Below, in pieces: positions 1 to 10,484 of a DNA stretch of 64,000 nt. Origin of the DNA: Mastigias papua (lineage: Eukaryota > Cnidaria > Scyphozoa > Rhizostomeae > Mastigiidae); NCBI GenBank assembly GCA_964019165.1, contig OZ025271.1, positions 10,177,775 through 10,241,774 of the forward strand. The letters run 5' to 3'. Positions within the stretch are counted from its first letter, which is position 1. Every line of letters begins with the position of its first letter. The position numbers and the translations under genes were made by a program. Under the pieces are notes generated by a model. It did not search any database and was not told the DNA's origin. It worked only from the letters and a program-made list of their open reading frames with translations.

Positions 1-2
1 TT

Positions 3-415
3 CAGGCTGAACGTTATGTCCAAATCTTGAAACAAAAATTAACAAAGCATATATTGGAGGATGACAAGTTGAGTGAGCAGCACTGCTTAACAAATTTCTT
101 GCTAAGCTACCGCACCACGCCCAGCTCAACTGTCGGGCAGAGCCCAGCAGAATTAATCACTCTGCATAACATGATTCAGTCTGCTGAAACCCCACATGCC
201 CATTTGAATAGAGGAGGCTCAGGACAAACACCGACAATTTCATTATAGAATAATGAAGATGAGAACATCTCAGAATGGTGACACAGTCTTGATTAGAAAT
301 ATGTGTTGTGGAATAGATAAATGGATTATGGGAGTTATTATTGCAGTCAAAGGTCCTATAACATATTCAGTTCGCTGTGAAGGTAAAGTTAGATATGGGC
401 ATTGAGAGCACACCC
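3..415 (+). pseudogene. Ty3/gypsy integrase C-terminal fragment
   Basis: The reading frame open from position 3 to 248 has the end of an integrase catalytic core: an AERYVQILKQ-like segment, then FLLSYRTTPSSTVGQSPAEL, the usual Ty3/gypsy (K02A2.6-like) signature before the C-terminal domain. Homology resumes in another frame from about 249 to 415, with GDTVLIRN, a W-x-x-G-V-I segment, VKGPITYSVRC and a final VRYGH, which matches the small SH3-like integrase tail. The frame change and missing upstream pol show a decayed copy cut by the window edge. The role in an intact element would be inserting retrotransposon cDNA. The family is clear from motifs; the clade is not. Confidence 0.8.
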
Positions 416-2878
416 AAAGTTTTCTTGGAGACAAGTCATTATCTCGTAGTCTTCCTGAGTGTGATCATACACCAGAATTATTTCATGAGCAAATTATGCC
501 AAGAAGCAGTCAGCCCCAATAAGCCACCGCTATTACAGACATTGCATCAAATGAGGAAAATAATAAATGTGAATCCGGAATTCACAACCTACTTCAATGG
601 AGGCAATCCCAGAGACATTATCCAATAAGAATCATGAAGCCACAAGTCAAACACAGTGCTAGTTAGATGTATAATCCCTAGGCTAGAGGGTTGAATAATC
701 CCTAGAGAAAATACATAAGAGAGTTTTGTATTCTACCCACACCCTTGATTTAGTTATGCTTTAAAGGTTTTGTACCGTTTACATTTACTTTAGTTGCACC
801 GGAATGCTTTTCCTAGTATTCATGGATAAACTGAACACGTACATGTTTATACTCATGGAGTTTATATCAGAAGGGAGCAGATGTAAGATATTAGTGTATA
901 TTAGGGATATATAATAACAATAGATGATATATACCAACCTCATAAATGATATTAAGATATAACAATAGTAACTGATGGATTTCATATACATCAAAATATA
1001 TTCATTATAAATTCCATTTGCCTATTTACATCCATATGACATGCTCAGCTCAGATGCTAGAATCACATCTATTAATGTATATGAAGTGATTACTTCTCAA
1101 TCAATTAACAAGCAGCAGTACATGTGGAAAATTTATTACAATTTCCCTATGATGGAGTGACCAATGCTGACAGCATAGTGACACTAGAGAGCACATCGCT
1201 ACTGAATACAGTGACAAAATCGCATTAAGAAGAGAGTACACCAATTTCCACGTTTCTACATTTTGCACGCCTTTGCCGTGGAAAGAGAAACACGGTAAGG
1301 TAAATGTGCAATGAATATATCTCATTGGAATTCACGAGTTGTGTACCAATGTTTGCGAGTGCCATCATATATACTTCCAAGGAAGTCCTGTGATTCAGGA
1401 GCATCACTTGTGAAAGAATTTGGAGGCTAATTTACGAAGAATAAGTCTCCAGGCTGAACAGCACCTTCAGTCATGTGTACATTATAATCACTTACTAGTT
1501 TAGTTATTTCATTAATTCACAACAAATATCCTATATATATATCTGATCATTAAACTTTTGATTAAGTTAAGAGAACATCGACTGATGACATCTGGCGCAC
1601 AAAATAAATACCTAAAGCCAACTGCTCCCTAACATCATCAGGAGCCTGGTGAATTCTAAACACAAATACAATTTACGTATATAACAAAAGCAGGTAAAAA
1701 ATACATTTCTAGTTACCACTAGTAACTGAAAGTGTTTATTAATCATTTACTTTGCGATGTCATTCTCTAAAGTATTTTCTGTTGACTGTTCAATGACATT
1801 GGCACTACAATCTCACATTCATGTCCAAAGCATGCATTCCATGTTTCATGAAATTGCTTCATCACCTTAGATGTTGCTTTGCCACCTTATATCTCCATGG
1901 CAATAATTTCATCTAATATTGTCAAGGTAATTTATGATACAGTTCAATTCAATCATTTATCCATTCAAATAAATTTCATATAGAGAGCATCATTTTCGAA
2001 AATCAGCATTCATTTCATTTAGCTACGCAGACAAAGCATAAAAATTAGAAGGAAATTGTTAATGAAGCAATACCGCTGCAACCATGCTCCAAATCTTCAT
2101 TGTCCGTTTGTGAACCTACTGATTTGCTTTTCTTTTCTGAAAAACAACGTTTTAACTGGTCTCTGAATAGTCTTTCCTATATAGCGATCTTCAAATCATC
2201 ATTTAGAATCATAAATGATACTTTGGTAACATGGCAAGAATGCCAACAGTTTTTAGCCGATGGTAGCATGAAGTCAGATTCACGGTGTATACCTATGAGT
2301 TTCTAACAGTGCTTTTCGCTATGTCCATTGGTCACATGTCAATTCTGATGTAAAACTGAGAAACATTTCCCATTAAAAAGAGGCGTCTTCTCTTGCTATC
2401 CACATATACCCAAGAGCTGTCACATGTCCTCTGCTTCTGAATCTAAATCACTTATTGAGAATGTCATATGCTCAATAGACTAACACTGTAACGAGAACCG
2501 ACTCAAAGACCGAATTTCTGTAAATGACTACCTAGATCCGTTCTCTTTCTATCTGGTTATGAATGCACATTTTGAAAAGTATATCTACAAGCAGAGCCTC
2601 CTTTCAGTATCAAAATAAATCCCAGCAATATGAAATGGAGAGGGAACGGACAAGGCAGACTGCTTAGAATGTCAATATGAACATAACATCAAATGACAAA
2701 TTTTCATACCTGAAAGCTTTTTCTCCATTATCTTGAAAATCTATGAAAACGCAGTTAATTTTACATGAAATACTTAAAAATCAAAACCAAGCAAATAAAG
2801 TTATGGCTTAGGTACAAATATAACAATGCTGAGAAATAAAGTTAGGAAGCAACTTAAAACAGAAACAAATGCTATCAT
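416..2878. other. Stretch without recognisable genes
   Basis: No coding region, RNA gene or clear repeat was recognised. The first 300 bases may be the 3' untranslated part or long terminal repeat of the gypsy fragment, including a short near-duplication of an ATAATCCCTAG motif at about 669-705, but no repeat pair is visible to prove it. The short open frames look like chance. Confidence 0.4.
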
Positions 2879-3062
2879 ACTATCGTATCGAATGGTACTG
2901 GCAATGGCATAGTCGAATCAATTGGTACATGCATTTTCACAATCGTTTCAAACGGTAGTGACATTTGCACAATCGTATAAAACGCTACTATCATTGGTAC
3001 AATCCAGTCAAACTGTACCTACATTCGTAAAACCGTATCAAATGGTACTGACAATGGTACTA
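2879..3062. repeat. Degenerate 30-bp tandem repeat
   Basis: About five to six diverged copies of a unit close to AATCGTATCAAATGGTACTG plus about ten more bases. In one forward frame the period shows as a ten-residue repeat (x-QS-F/Y-x-T). The unit drifts copy to copy, so the array is old. No function is apparent. Confidence 0.65.
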
Positions 3063-3860
3063 AATATTATGGCATACATTCATTCACAGAAATTTTGGAT
3101 GGTTTACTTTCGGATGTTTAATTTTAGGACAGGCATTTTCGGACCTAAATTTAGGGACTTCGGACAATTTTGGACGAACATTTTGGACAAATGCAAATTA
3201 AACGAAGAAAGTTCTTATCACACACTCAATAACATGGTTTTAATTTGCGTCTCGATCATCTCCATCTAAAGTAAGATCTGTGAATGGGTCCTCTGGCTCA
3301 GGTTTTGAAGTAGCTGCGTCATTTATTCCACACATATGTAAAATAATAAATTGTTTTGCACGAAAATATTGAAGAAGCAACACACAAATAATTCCAGTGA
3401 TGTAGCAAAACCGATTGATAAAAGAACAGACTCTCAATGACAACACGGCGATATCAAAAACGGTAATAACAACGACAAAAGCAAATACGGCGACAACAAC
3501 AACGATTTTGATTCACGTTCGATTAAACAGCAACACGAGCACGACTTCCATAGGGACTGTACATAACGGCGATTGAACAACGACCAGGGGCGGATCGAGA
3601 CATTCTCAACGTTCTCAGTTGAGAATGTCAGATGTTCTAGCGCCCAGATTTTTGAGTTTTACCAACCTCTCAACTATTATTATGTTTGTTTTTCAATTTT
3701 ACAATTTCTTTATAGAGGGTAAGTCTCAAATTTTAATATATTTGATTTTCAAGCTGCCCTGTTTGCAACAAAGAATATGTAAATTAAGTTACTAGTTTAC
3801 AATAGTTTACAAAGAATCTACTTATAATATAAGCATAAGCAACGAGTAAAAAATACGAGT
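3063..3860. other. AT-rich spacer with a possible hAT-like end
   Basis: No gene seen. At about 3584 a CAGGGGCGGATCGAG motif resembles the terminus of hAT-type elements and is followed by a short local palindrome (TTCTCAACGTTCTCAGTTGAGAA, of which at most the core is significant). No matching second end was found. Runs of ACAACAACG-type simple sequence lie at 3470-3520. Confidence 0.3.
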
Positions 3861-3870
3861 CCGGAGATAA

Positions 3871-6488
3871 TTAAAGTCGGTGATTTTTCAGTGATTTCAC
3901 GAATTTGGTAAAAGATTTGGCTTTTTTCACATCAGCTTGTTGGTTATTCCAAAGCTTTACTCCTCTATAGGGGAAACTATTTTGGCCACATGCCGATTTT
4001 ACTAGAGGGACATATAGATCGGTATCACTATCACGAAGCTGTCTATTTCTATATTCGGATAATTTTATAAACATGCTATTCTGATATTCGAGAGCTAATT
4101 GATTTATTGATTTGTAGACCATTTTTAGAGTTTCTGTTTCTATAAAGTCATTCACTGTTAGCCATTCCAGTTTCTTGATGATAGGAGACGCTGAAGTTTT
4201 GTATGAGCTGTCTGTCACGATTCTAGCTGCGCGATGCTGGAGCGTCTGAAGCTTGCCTACAGTAGTGACGCCACAGGAACCAAAGACAGGGCAGCAGAAT
4301 CTAAAATATGGCTCAACTATACATTTGTACATGGTCTGCAAGGTGGTTAAAGGGAGAAAGTTTTTTGCCTGTTGAATCATATTTAAAGCCCTTGAAATCT
4401 TTTCATCACATGATTTATATATTCCCAATTCATGTATTGATCCACTTGAAATCCTAAGTATTTAGTATGTTCTATAATCAAGGTTTCCTCGCCACAGATC
4501 ACAAATGATGGTTTTATTGTTAGTGGGCATTGACTATTCTTAAGGTTTTTCCTAATTCCAATCACAAGGCCATTTGTTTTTGCAACATTTATTGACAATT
4601 TTTTTCCTGCAAGCCAGAGTTTTAGACATTTCAGGTCCTCATTAACCCGTTCCTTGATAGTGAGAATATTTTCAGAGGAGAACGACCGAATTGTGTCATC
4701 TGCATACATGTTAACTTGTGAATATTTAATGGATAATGGAGGATCATTTATATAGATAATGAAAAGTAGGGGACATAGACACGATCCCTGGGGAACTCCT
4801 CAAATCACTTCCCCAAGGTCTGAAAGCTTTCCATTCACCTTACAGCACTGTCTCCTATACGAAAGGTATGATTTTTTGTACAGGAGATTATTTGAAACCG
4901 GAAAGCTGTAATACTGGTCATTTACAAGCTTTTCGAAAAGTTTAGAGATTACTGGTAAAACCAAAATTGGACGATAATTTGATCTGATGTCACTGTGCCC
5001 TTCCTTGTAAATAGCAGCAATCCTGGCAATTTTCCATTGATCTGGGAAAGCTCCAGCCGACAATGACAAATTGAAAAGCTGACTCAGGGGTTCCAACAGG
5101 ACGGCAATTGCAATTTTAAGGAAGAAGCTGGAGATTTCATCAAGACCAAAACCATGGGAGGTCTTAAACTTATTCATCGCTAGTGCTACCTGTTCAGATA
5201 CCAATGGTGCAAAATAAAAGTAGCATTAAAGGAATTTATGGTATGCTCGCCCATTGGGGGGGGGGCTGTTTTCTGTAACCGGGATATCTTCAGATTATTC
5301 ATCACCTACATTACAAAAAATTTGATTCATCGAGTTAGCAATACCAACACGATCAGTGACCGAGTTGCCATCAACATTTAGAGATGACGTGTTTGTAGTT
5401 TTTGACCTTTTGTCAACACGTTTATTGATTATTTTCCAAGTTTCTTTAAGGTTTCCTTCAGAGGCACGAAATTTATTCATAAAATATGCTCTCTTAGCTT
5501 CCTTATTCATTTTAGTCCCTATGTTCCTAAACTATCGGTAGGCCGACATTAAGAACTCAGATTTATTTTTGACTGCAGCGATTTTGATTTTGTCTCGCGC
5601 TTTGAAAAGACTTTTGAGGTCAGAGGACATACAAGGGGAATAGAGGACATCCAAGGGGAATATTTGTCAGAGACAGGCTTGTCGACCATTGGTGCATGCT
5701 TTTGTATAATGGCAGAAAGCACACTTTTAAAGTTATGTACAATTTCTCAAATGTCCCAGAAGATTTTAATAAGAACTGCCAACCAGAAGACCTCATGTCC
5801 AACAAGAATGCCTCTTCATTGAAATTTTTCATTTGTCTCGTCCGAATAAGCTTTCATTGGCGTTTGAATTTACATTGAAATTTTCTAATTGCAAATACAA
5901 GATAGTGGTCCCTCAGTGCAATTTTTACTACACCAGACTCTTTGGTATTACCGGTACTTGCTAACTGCAATGTAATCAATCAACGTAGGTGACTGAGCCC
6001 TAGTAGGCTCATATATTAACTGCTTTAAATCATACACTGCATAAATATCCTTAATTCTTTTAACATGAGTAGCATTATCTTCACAATATAGATTACAATT
6101 TGTGTCTCCAAGTAAGATAACTTTTCTGCCCTCATTTTCCAAAAATGCAGCACATTTTCAAGTTTATCGAAGACATCAGTACTTTCTCTCGGGGGCCTAT
6201 ACCATACTAGAATAATATAAGGTTTAGAATTAGGACGAGTGATTTCAACGCATAACATTTCCAAATCTGATGGTGGAACGTCTTGTCTTATATTATATCT
6301 TAGCGTATCCTTGCAATAGAAGGCTACCCCTCCACCATAGCGGTTTCTATCTTTTCTTCCTTGTTTGTACCTATTAATTTCCAAGTTTTCACTTAAGGTA
6401 GTTTCTTTGAGAGCAAGGAAGTGTATACCATGCTCTTTTATAATAGCCTCAATTTCATCTCTGTGAGGGATTAAACTATTAACATTTA
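3871..6488 (-). pseudogene. Non-LTR retrotransposon ORF2 (endonuclease plus reverse transcriptase), main part
   Basis: Reading on the minus strand from 6488 down, the frames show in order an APE-type endonuclease start (LNVNSLIPHRDEI), RNRYGGGVAFYCKD, then LLGDTNCN with SPTLIDYIAVS (6384-5948), a linker with FNEEAFLLDM (about 5832), reverse transcriptase blocks (5510-4800; FGLDEISSFFLK, NYRPILVLPVISKLFEKL), the catalytic MYADDT motif (4709) and the C-terminal HRAARIV / WNNQQ region ending with a stop at 3871. Several frame changes and stops make it inactive. In life such a protein nicks DNA and reverse transcribes its own RNA. The clade looks CR1/L2/Jockey-like, unresolved. The element resumes at 9887-9975, beyond an inserted Harbinger transposon. 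Confidence 0.88.
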
Positions 6489-6599
6489 GGGCCTGTTTAT
6501 ATGAATTGAGCTTGCCCGGTTACCCGGGCTAGCCGGGCAAAGGCGGGAGAAGTTTCCACTGCGTTTATTTGAAGCGGGCCATCCGCGATAACTGAGCTG

Positions 6600-6668
6600 C
6601 CCTCGTTTTCAAGCTGCCCTCGTTTTCAAGCTGCCCTCGTCTTCAAGCTGCCCTCGTCTTCAAGTTGC
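6600..6668. repeat. 17-bp subterminal tandem repeat in the Harbinger element
   Basis: Four to five copies of a unit close to CAAGCTGCCCTCGTTTT lie directly inside the left end of the transposon. Subterminal repeats in PIF/Harbinger elements are candidate binding sites for transposase or its SANT partner; that role is inferred here. Confidence 0.75.
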
Positions 6669-6780
6669 ACAATTTGGCGCGCATTTTTGGATCGAATGTT
6701 AGGGTTTTCTCCATCCAATCGAAGTTACAATTTGAGCTTTGATCATAAGCGTTATATTCCAGATAGGTCCCATTAGAAGT

Positions 6781-8418
6781 ATGCTATCATTGATATCAAT
6801 TCAATTGTTATCCTTGCTACCATTACTTCACCATTTGTATGGAATACTACTTTTGTGGACGTGCTATCAACGTTATATGCAAGAGCGACTGGTTGTAGCT
6901 GACTCTAGGAAGAAGACACATGCACTTCAGGTAGGATTATGCAGCATCTTGTTTGTGCTATCCTTTTTGATTCACTCAATATCATTATTTTTATTTTGCT
7001 ATAAAGTGCCAAAAGTGTGGCCTTGTGGGCGGAAGCGAAAATCTAGAACAAAACTCTAAATTTGTGAAAAATTTTCAGCAACTTGGTATCCAAATGGGTC
7101 TGAACCCCCACTAAGCATCGTCCACAGATTTATCAAGGAGGCTGCAGCACTCTGAGTCCACCCAGAACTGCATCCCTGGAGTCTAGTCAGCTTCTTTCAT
7201 GATTTTTCTACCATGTTTTACCTTATATTATGTAACAATCAAAGCATTCAAGACACTGAGTATCAGTAAAAATGGTACACTTAGGTATCCTACCCATTAT
7301 CACCAAATGCAGGTTGTTCAATCCCATCTGCAAGCAGGATTTAATTCTTCAATAGAGCATTGCTGGATTTTATGTGCAGTCCTAAAATTTTTCTCTAACA
7401 AACCATGATTGCAACCTCCCCATTTATATATCACTTTATAGTGCAAGATTTATACTGAGAAGTCTTTGTTTATTTTTATTAGAAACAAAGGCACATGAGA
7501 GAGAGGAGGTTAAGAAGAAACAGAAGGAGGTTTTGGTTTAAACCTGGACGCACTGAAAATTGGTGGGTGGCCATGAAGAATGAAGTAGACCTTGGAGAAT
7601 CATGGAAGAAAAATTTCCGTATGTCAAGACCCCTGTTTGCCAATGTTGTTCAAGAACTTAGAGCTTGGCTTTCTCCTGATCCTAGATCACCCAATTTCAG
7701 GGCTCTCACTCCTGAGAATAATGTTGCAATGACTTTGTATTATTTAAAGTATAAGGGATCTCTTTGCATGACTGCAAATGCATTTGGAATTGCAATTCCA
7801 ACAGTATCAGTGGTCATTACGGAAGTGTGTACAGCTATTTGCAAAGTTTTATGGCCAAAGTATGTTCAATTTCCAAAATGTCAAGAAGATATGAGGAGAA
7901 AATTTGCTGAATTTGAAGCTAAGTTTGGAATGGTGCAATGTTGTGGATGTATTGATGGCACTCATGTTCCAATAAGTCGTCCTACAGAAGATTCACAGGA
8001 CTATTACTGTTATAAAGGTTTCTATTCCTTGAATGTTCAGGCAGTCTGTGATTTTAGGGGGTATTTTATGGATGTAGATTGTCGTTGGCCTGGAAATGTA
8101 CATGATGGCAAGGTTTTCTCAAATTCTGCAATCAATATGTTCCTACGCAGTGATGAAGTCTCAACATATGCTACTCTCATGCCTGGTCACCAGAAAGCTC
8201 CAAATTACTTGGTTGCAGATCCAGCATTTCCTCTGTTGCCCTATTGCATGAAAGAATTTAGCAGTTGTGACAGCAATGAAAAGGTTGTGTTCAATAATTT
8301 ATTACGTGCAGCACGTAACCCTATTGAATCTGCATTTGGAAGGCTGAAAGCAAGGTGGGGAGTTTTGACAAAGCCCATTGATTTAAAATTGTGCTCAGTT
8401 CCAAATGTCATATATTAA
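6781..8418 (+). pseudogene. HARBI1-like DDE transposase, two exons, one late premature stop
   Basis: Exon 1 (6781-6930) starts at ATG and ends LLLWTCYQRYMQERLVVADS...HALQ before a GTAGGA donor; exon 2 starts at 7483 after a TTTTTATTAG acceptor, in phase 0, with KQRHMRERR and the basic RRNRRRFWFKPGR segment. The DDE nuclease (DDE_Tnp_4 type) shows CIDGTHV, PGNVHDGKVF and NPIESAFGRLKARW, giving the D, D and E residues. After VPNVIY a TAA at 8416 interrupts the frame, but homologous coding (CFILHNICEEHN onward) continues in the same frame to a stop at 8611-8613. The product would cut and paste the element, working with the SANT protein. One nonsense change away from open, so a young copy. Confidence 0.87.
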
Positions 8419-8703
8419 TGTTTTATACTGCATAATATCTGTGAAGAACACAATTTAGTCCTAGATAAAGATTTGGTTCAGATGCAAGAGAATTACAGGA
8501 AGTTACAGGAACTGGAGCAATCACCTTCTCTGGATCCAATAGTCTCATCTCATTCATATGAGGGAGGAAAAGTCAGAGAAACAATAGCAAAGTACATACA
8601 AAGTAATCTTTAATAAACAGGAGGAAGACATTTCTGTTCCACTTCATTTCTTATTTTTTGATTTTAGTAGCATTGCTAAAGGATTTTAAAGAGGAAAGTA
8701 CAC

Positions 8704-9705
8704 CTATATGTCTTCATATGTGCTTCCGTTCTCTCCCATTGTAGTTGTATTTTGTGTGAATGAAGCCATGTGACTTTGAGGATTTGGCTTGAAATATGGT
8801 GGATTAAGTGCATGGTTCTGATAAAAATAATTCTGATTACTTGGCTGACAAGAGGAACTCATAGCATGTGAAAACATCTCAATTGACTTCCCAATTGTAT
8901 TGGTCATAGTATTAATTGAGCCACTGATGCTTTCAATGACTATACAGAATTTTGATGATGCTTCTTTCATTGCATCTGCTATGGCCAATCTACTTTCGGT
9001 TTCTTGCTTTGCTTCTGCCATTAGAAGCTTGTCCCTTTGTGCTGCAGATAAACTTTTCTCTAAGAATTTCCTCTTATTGTCGATAAGTTGGTGCACTATA
9101 TTAGCTGCAAATGGCGCCTTTCTTTTCAAACTCTCTGACATTGATGATTCAGTCATTGAATGAGGCTCGTCAGTTTCTCCTTCCTCATTTTGATTGTCTT
9201 CTGGATTACTAGAGAGTCCGCTAGAAGTTGTTTTAGGATCATCCATTGTTGAAGTTCCATAACTAAGTGGCTTCGTGGATGGAGAACCACCCCAAATATC
9301 AACGAGTTGGTCATAGAATTCGTAAATAATTTTTCCACTTCCGCTTCTGCTTCCTAAAAGGATGGCTTTTGAAAAACCTTGGCGGAGCTCTTTAATTTTC
9401 TCCATAATTATTTGATGACTTCTCTGGACAAGCTTTGTTTCATTTTTTCTTGCTACCAAGTGCTCCTTCATTTCTTCGGGCGTCTCTGCCTCAAGTGATA
9501 AAGAAGAAACTTCTACAGGCCCAAATAGATTCGTTTCGTAAGAATAAATGGATGCCATCTCCTTTCTTATTTCCCTGTATTGCGCAGACCGATCACCGTC
9601 AAAGTCTAAGCCTTGAAATTCCATTCTGGATTTGTATGCCTTGATACATATTATAAATTTCTCTATCATCTCAGTTGTCCATCGAAATTTCCTCTTTTCA
9701 GCCAT
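8704..9705 (-). CDS. Harbinger-encoded Myb/SANT-like DNA-binding protein
   Basis: A complete 333-residue frame, ATG at 9705 to TAG-side stop at 8704. The N-terminus (KRKFRWTTEMIEKFIICIKAYK) is a trihelix/Myb-SANT-like domain, followed by FSKAILLGSRSGSGKIIYEFYDQLVDIWGGSPS, a segment typical of the second protein of invertebrate Harbinger elements. The middle is acidic and Ser-rich; a KRKAPFA basic patch may be a nuclear signal; the C-terminus is Asn/Gln/Pro-rich. In this superfamily the partner binds transposase, carries it to the nucleus and helps contact the transposon ends. It is convergent with the transposase gene and has no internal stop, so it looks intact. Confidence 0.85.
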   Translation of the reverse strand: MAEKRKFRWTTEMIEKFIICIKAYKSRMEFQGLDFDGDRSAQYREIRKEMASIYSYETNLFGPVEVSSLSLEAETPEEMKEHLVARKNETKLVQRSHQIIMEKIKELRQGFSKAILLGSRSGSGKIIYEFYDQLVDIWGGSPSTKPLSYGTSTMDDPKTTSSGLSSNPEDNQNEEGETDEPHSMTESSMSESLKRKAPFAANIVHQLIDNKRKFLEKSLSAAQRDKLLMAEAKQETESRLAIADAMKEASSKFCIVIESISGSINTMTNTIGKSIEMFSHAMSSSCQPSNQNYFYQNHALNPPYFKPNPQSHMASFTQNTTTMGENGSTYEDI

Positions 9706-9881
9706 TTTATTGCCACGTTGATTCTGGCGCGAAAGTAATCCGACGCTTGCGCAGTTTTATTTAGTTTATCCCAGTTAATTGGGGTAGTCCGGTTGATGCA
9801 TTTATATCATCTCGCTTGACACAGATCTCGGGTAGGCGCGGCCGAGGTCTGTGTTAACCGGGGTGAAATAAACGCAGCTCT

Positions 9882-9975
9882 ATTTAACAAAGGGCCAAAT
9901 TTATTTTGAGGAGATTGCGAAATAATTTTAAGATTTTCGTCACATGTGTTTATCAAGTTGTAAGTTAGTCAGATA
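9882..9975 (-). pseudogene. 5' continuation of the split non-LTR retrotransposon
   Basis: On the minus strand this short stretch reads NLINTCDENLKIISQ then SPQNKFGPLLN, the segment just before the endonuclease start LNVNSL found at the far side of the Harbinger element. The frame is consistent once one copy of the ATTTA target duplication is discounted. A TGA precedes it in frame. This shows that the retrotransposon was in place before the DNA transposon landed in it. Confidence 0.75.
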
Positions 9976-10014
9976 TCATGTATGAAGTGCTTGAGATTAT
10001 TCGCCAAGTATGAC

Positions 10015-10484
10015 GTACTCTTTAGTGCCTAATAGATGTCCCTCCCCCCCGCTAATTAATTTTTTCAAAATTTTCCAGCCAGGACATTTTCATTCCAACC
10101 CCCCGGCTATTAAATTTTGGGAAAAATTCCACCCAAGATTTCATGTAATTACAAAACTATTGCATTGCTGATTCGAAGTTCAAATTCGAACTGACAAATC
10201 ATAATATTTTGTAGAAATTCTATTTTTAGAGTACTTTATTTTCCACTCTATTTATTCATTCATTCATTTTTCTTTTTCTTCGTTCTTTCTTACTTGTTGT
10301 TATTGGTTATTGGTTTCAGAAATCGTTGCACTACATGGAAGCTGTTCAATACCCTCGTCTATTAAATTTAAAGCAATTTTCTAACCCCACCTCTATTCCA
10401 ACCCCTCACCTAATTAGGTTTTGGGTATTTTTTCCAACCCCCCGGCTATTCCAGCCCCATCTTCTATTAGGCACCAAAGAGTAC
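10015..10484. mobile_element. Short inverted-repeat (MITE-like) element
   Basis: The ends are near-perfect inverted repeats: GTACTCTTTAGTGCCTAATA at 10015 and its complement (ATTAGGCACCAAAGAGTAC) ending at 10484. Inside, CCAACCCCCCGGCTATT recurs in direct orientation at about 10096 and 10435 with further CCAACCCC variants between. There is no coding capacity. The superfamily is not identified; the GTAC at each tip could belong to the element or include the target duplication. Confidence 0.75.

Larger units (their letters stand above)
6489..9881. mobile_element. PIF/Harbinger DNA transposon inserted in a LINE
   Basis: The element carries the two genes typical of the superfamily, convergent: a transposase on plus (6781-8418) and a Myb/SANT-like partner on minus (8704-9705). 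The ends are related inverted sequences: GGGCCTG-TTTAT on the left and, reversed, AGAGCTGCGTTTAT on the right, each followed within 30 bases by a CCGGTTA motif. It is flanked by the direct repeat ATTTA (6484-6488 and 9882-9886). Harbinger elements usually duplicate three bases, so part of this five-base repeat may be chance. GC-rich subterminal repeats follow the left end. Confidence 0.87.

Noticed and set aside
2876..3062. CRISPR-like array
   Set aside because: The repeats are degenerate, contiguous units without distinct spacers, in a eukaryotic context.
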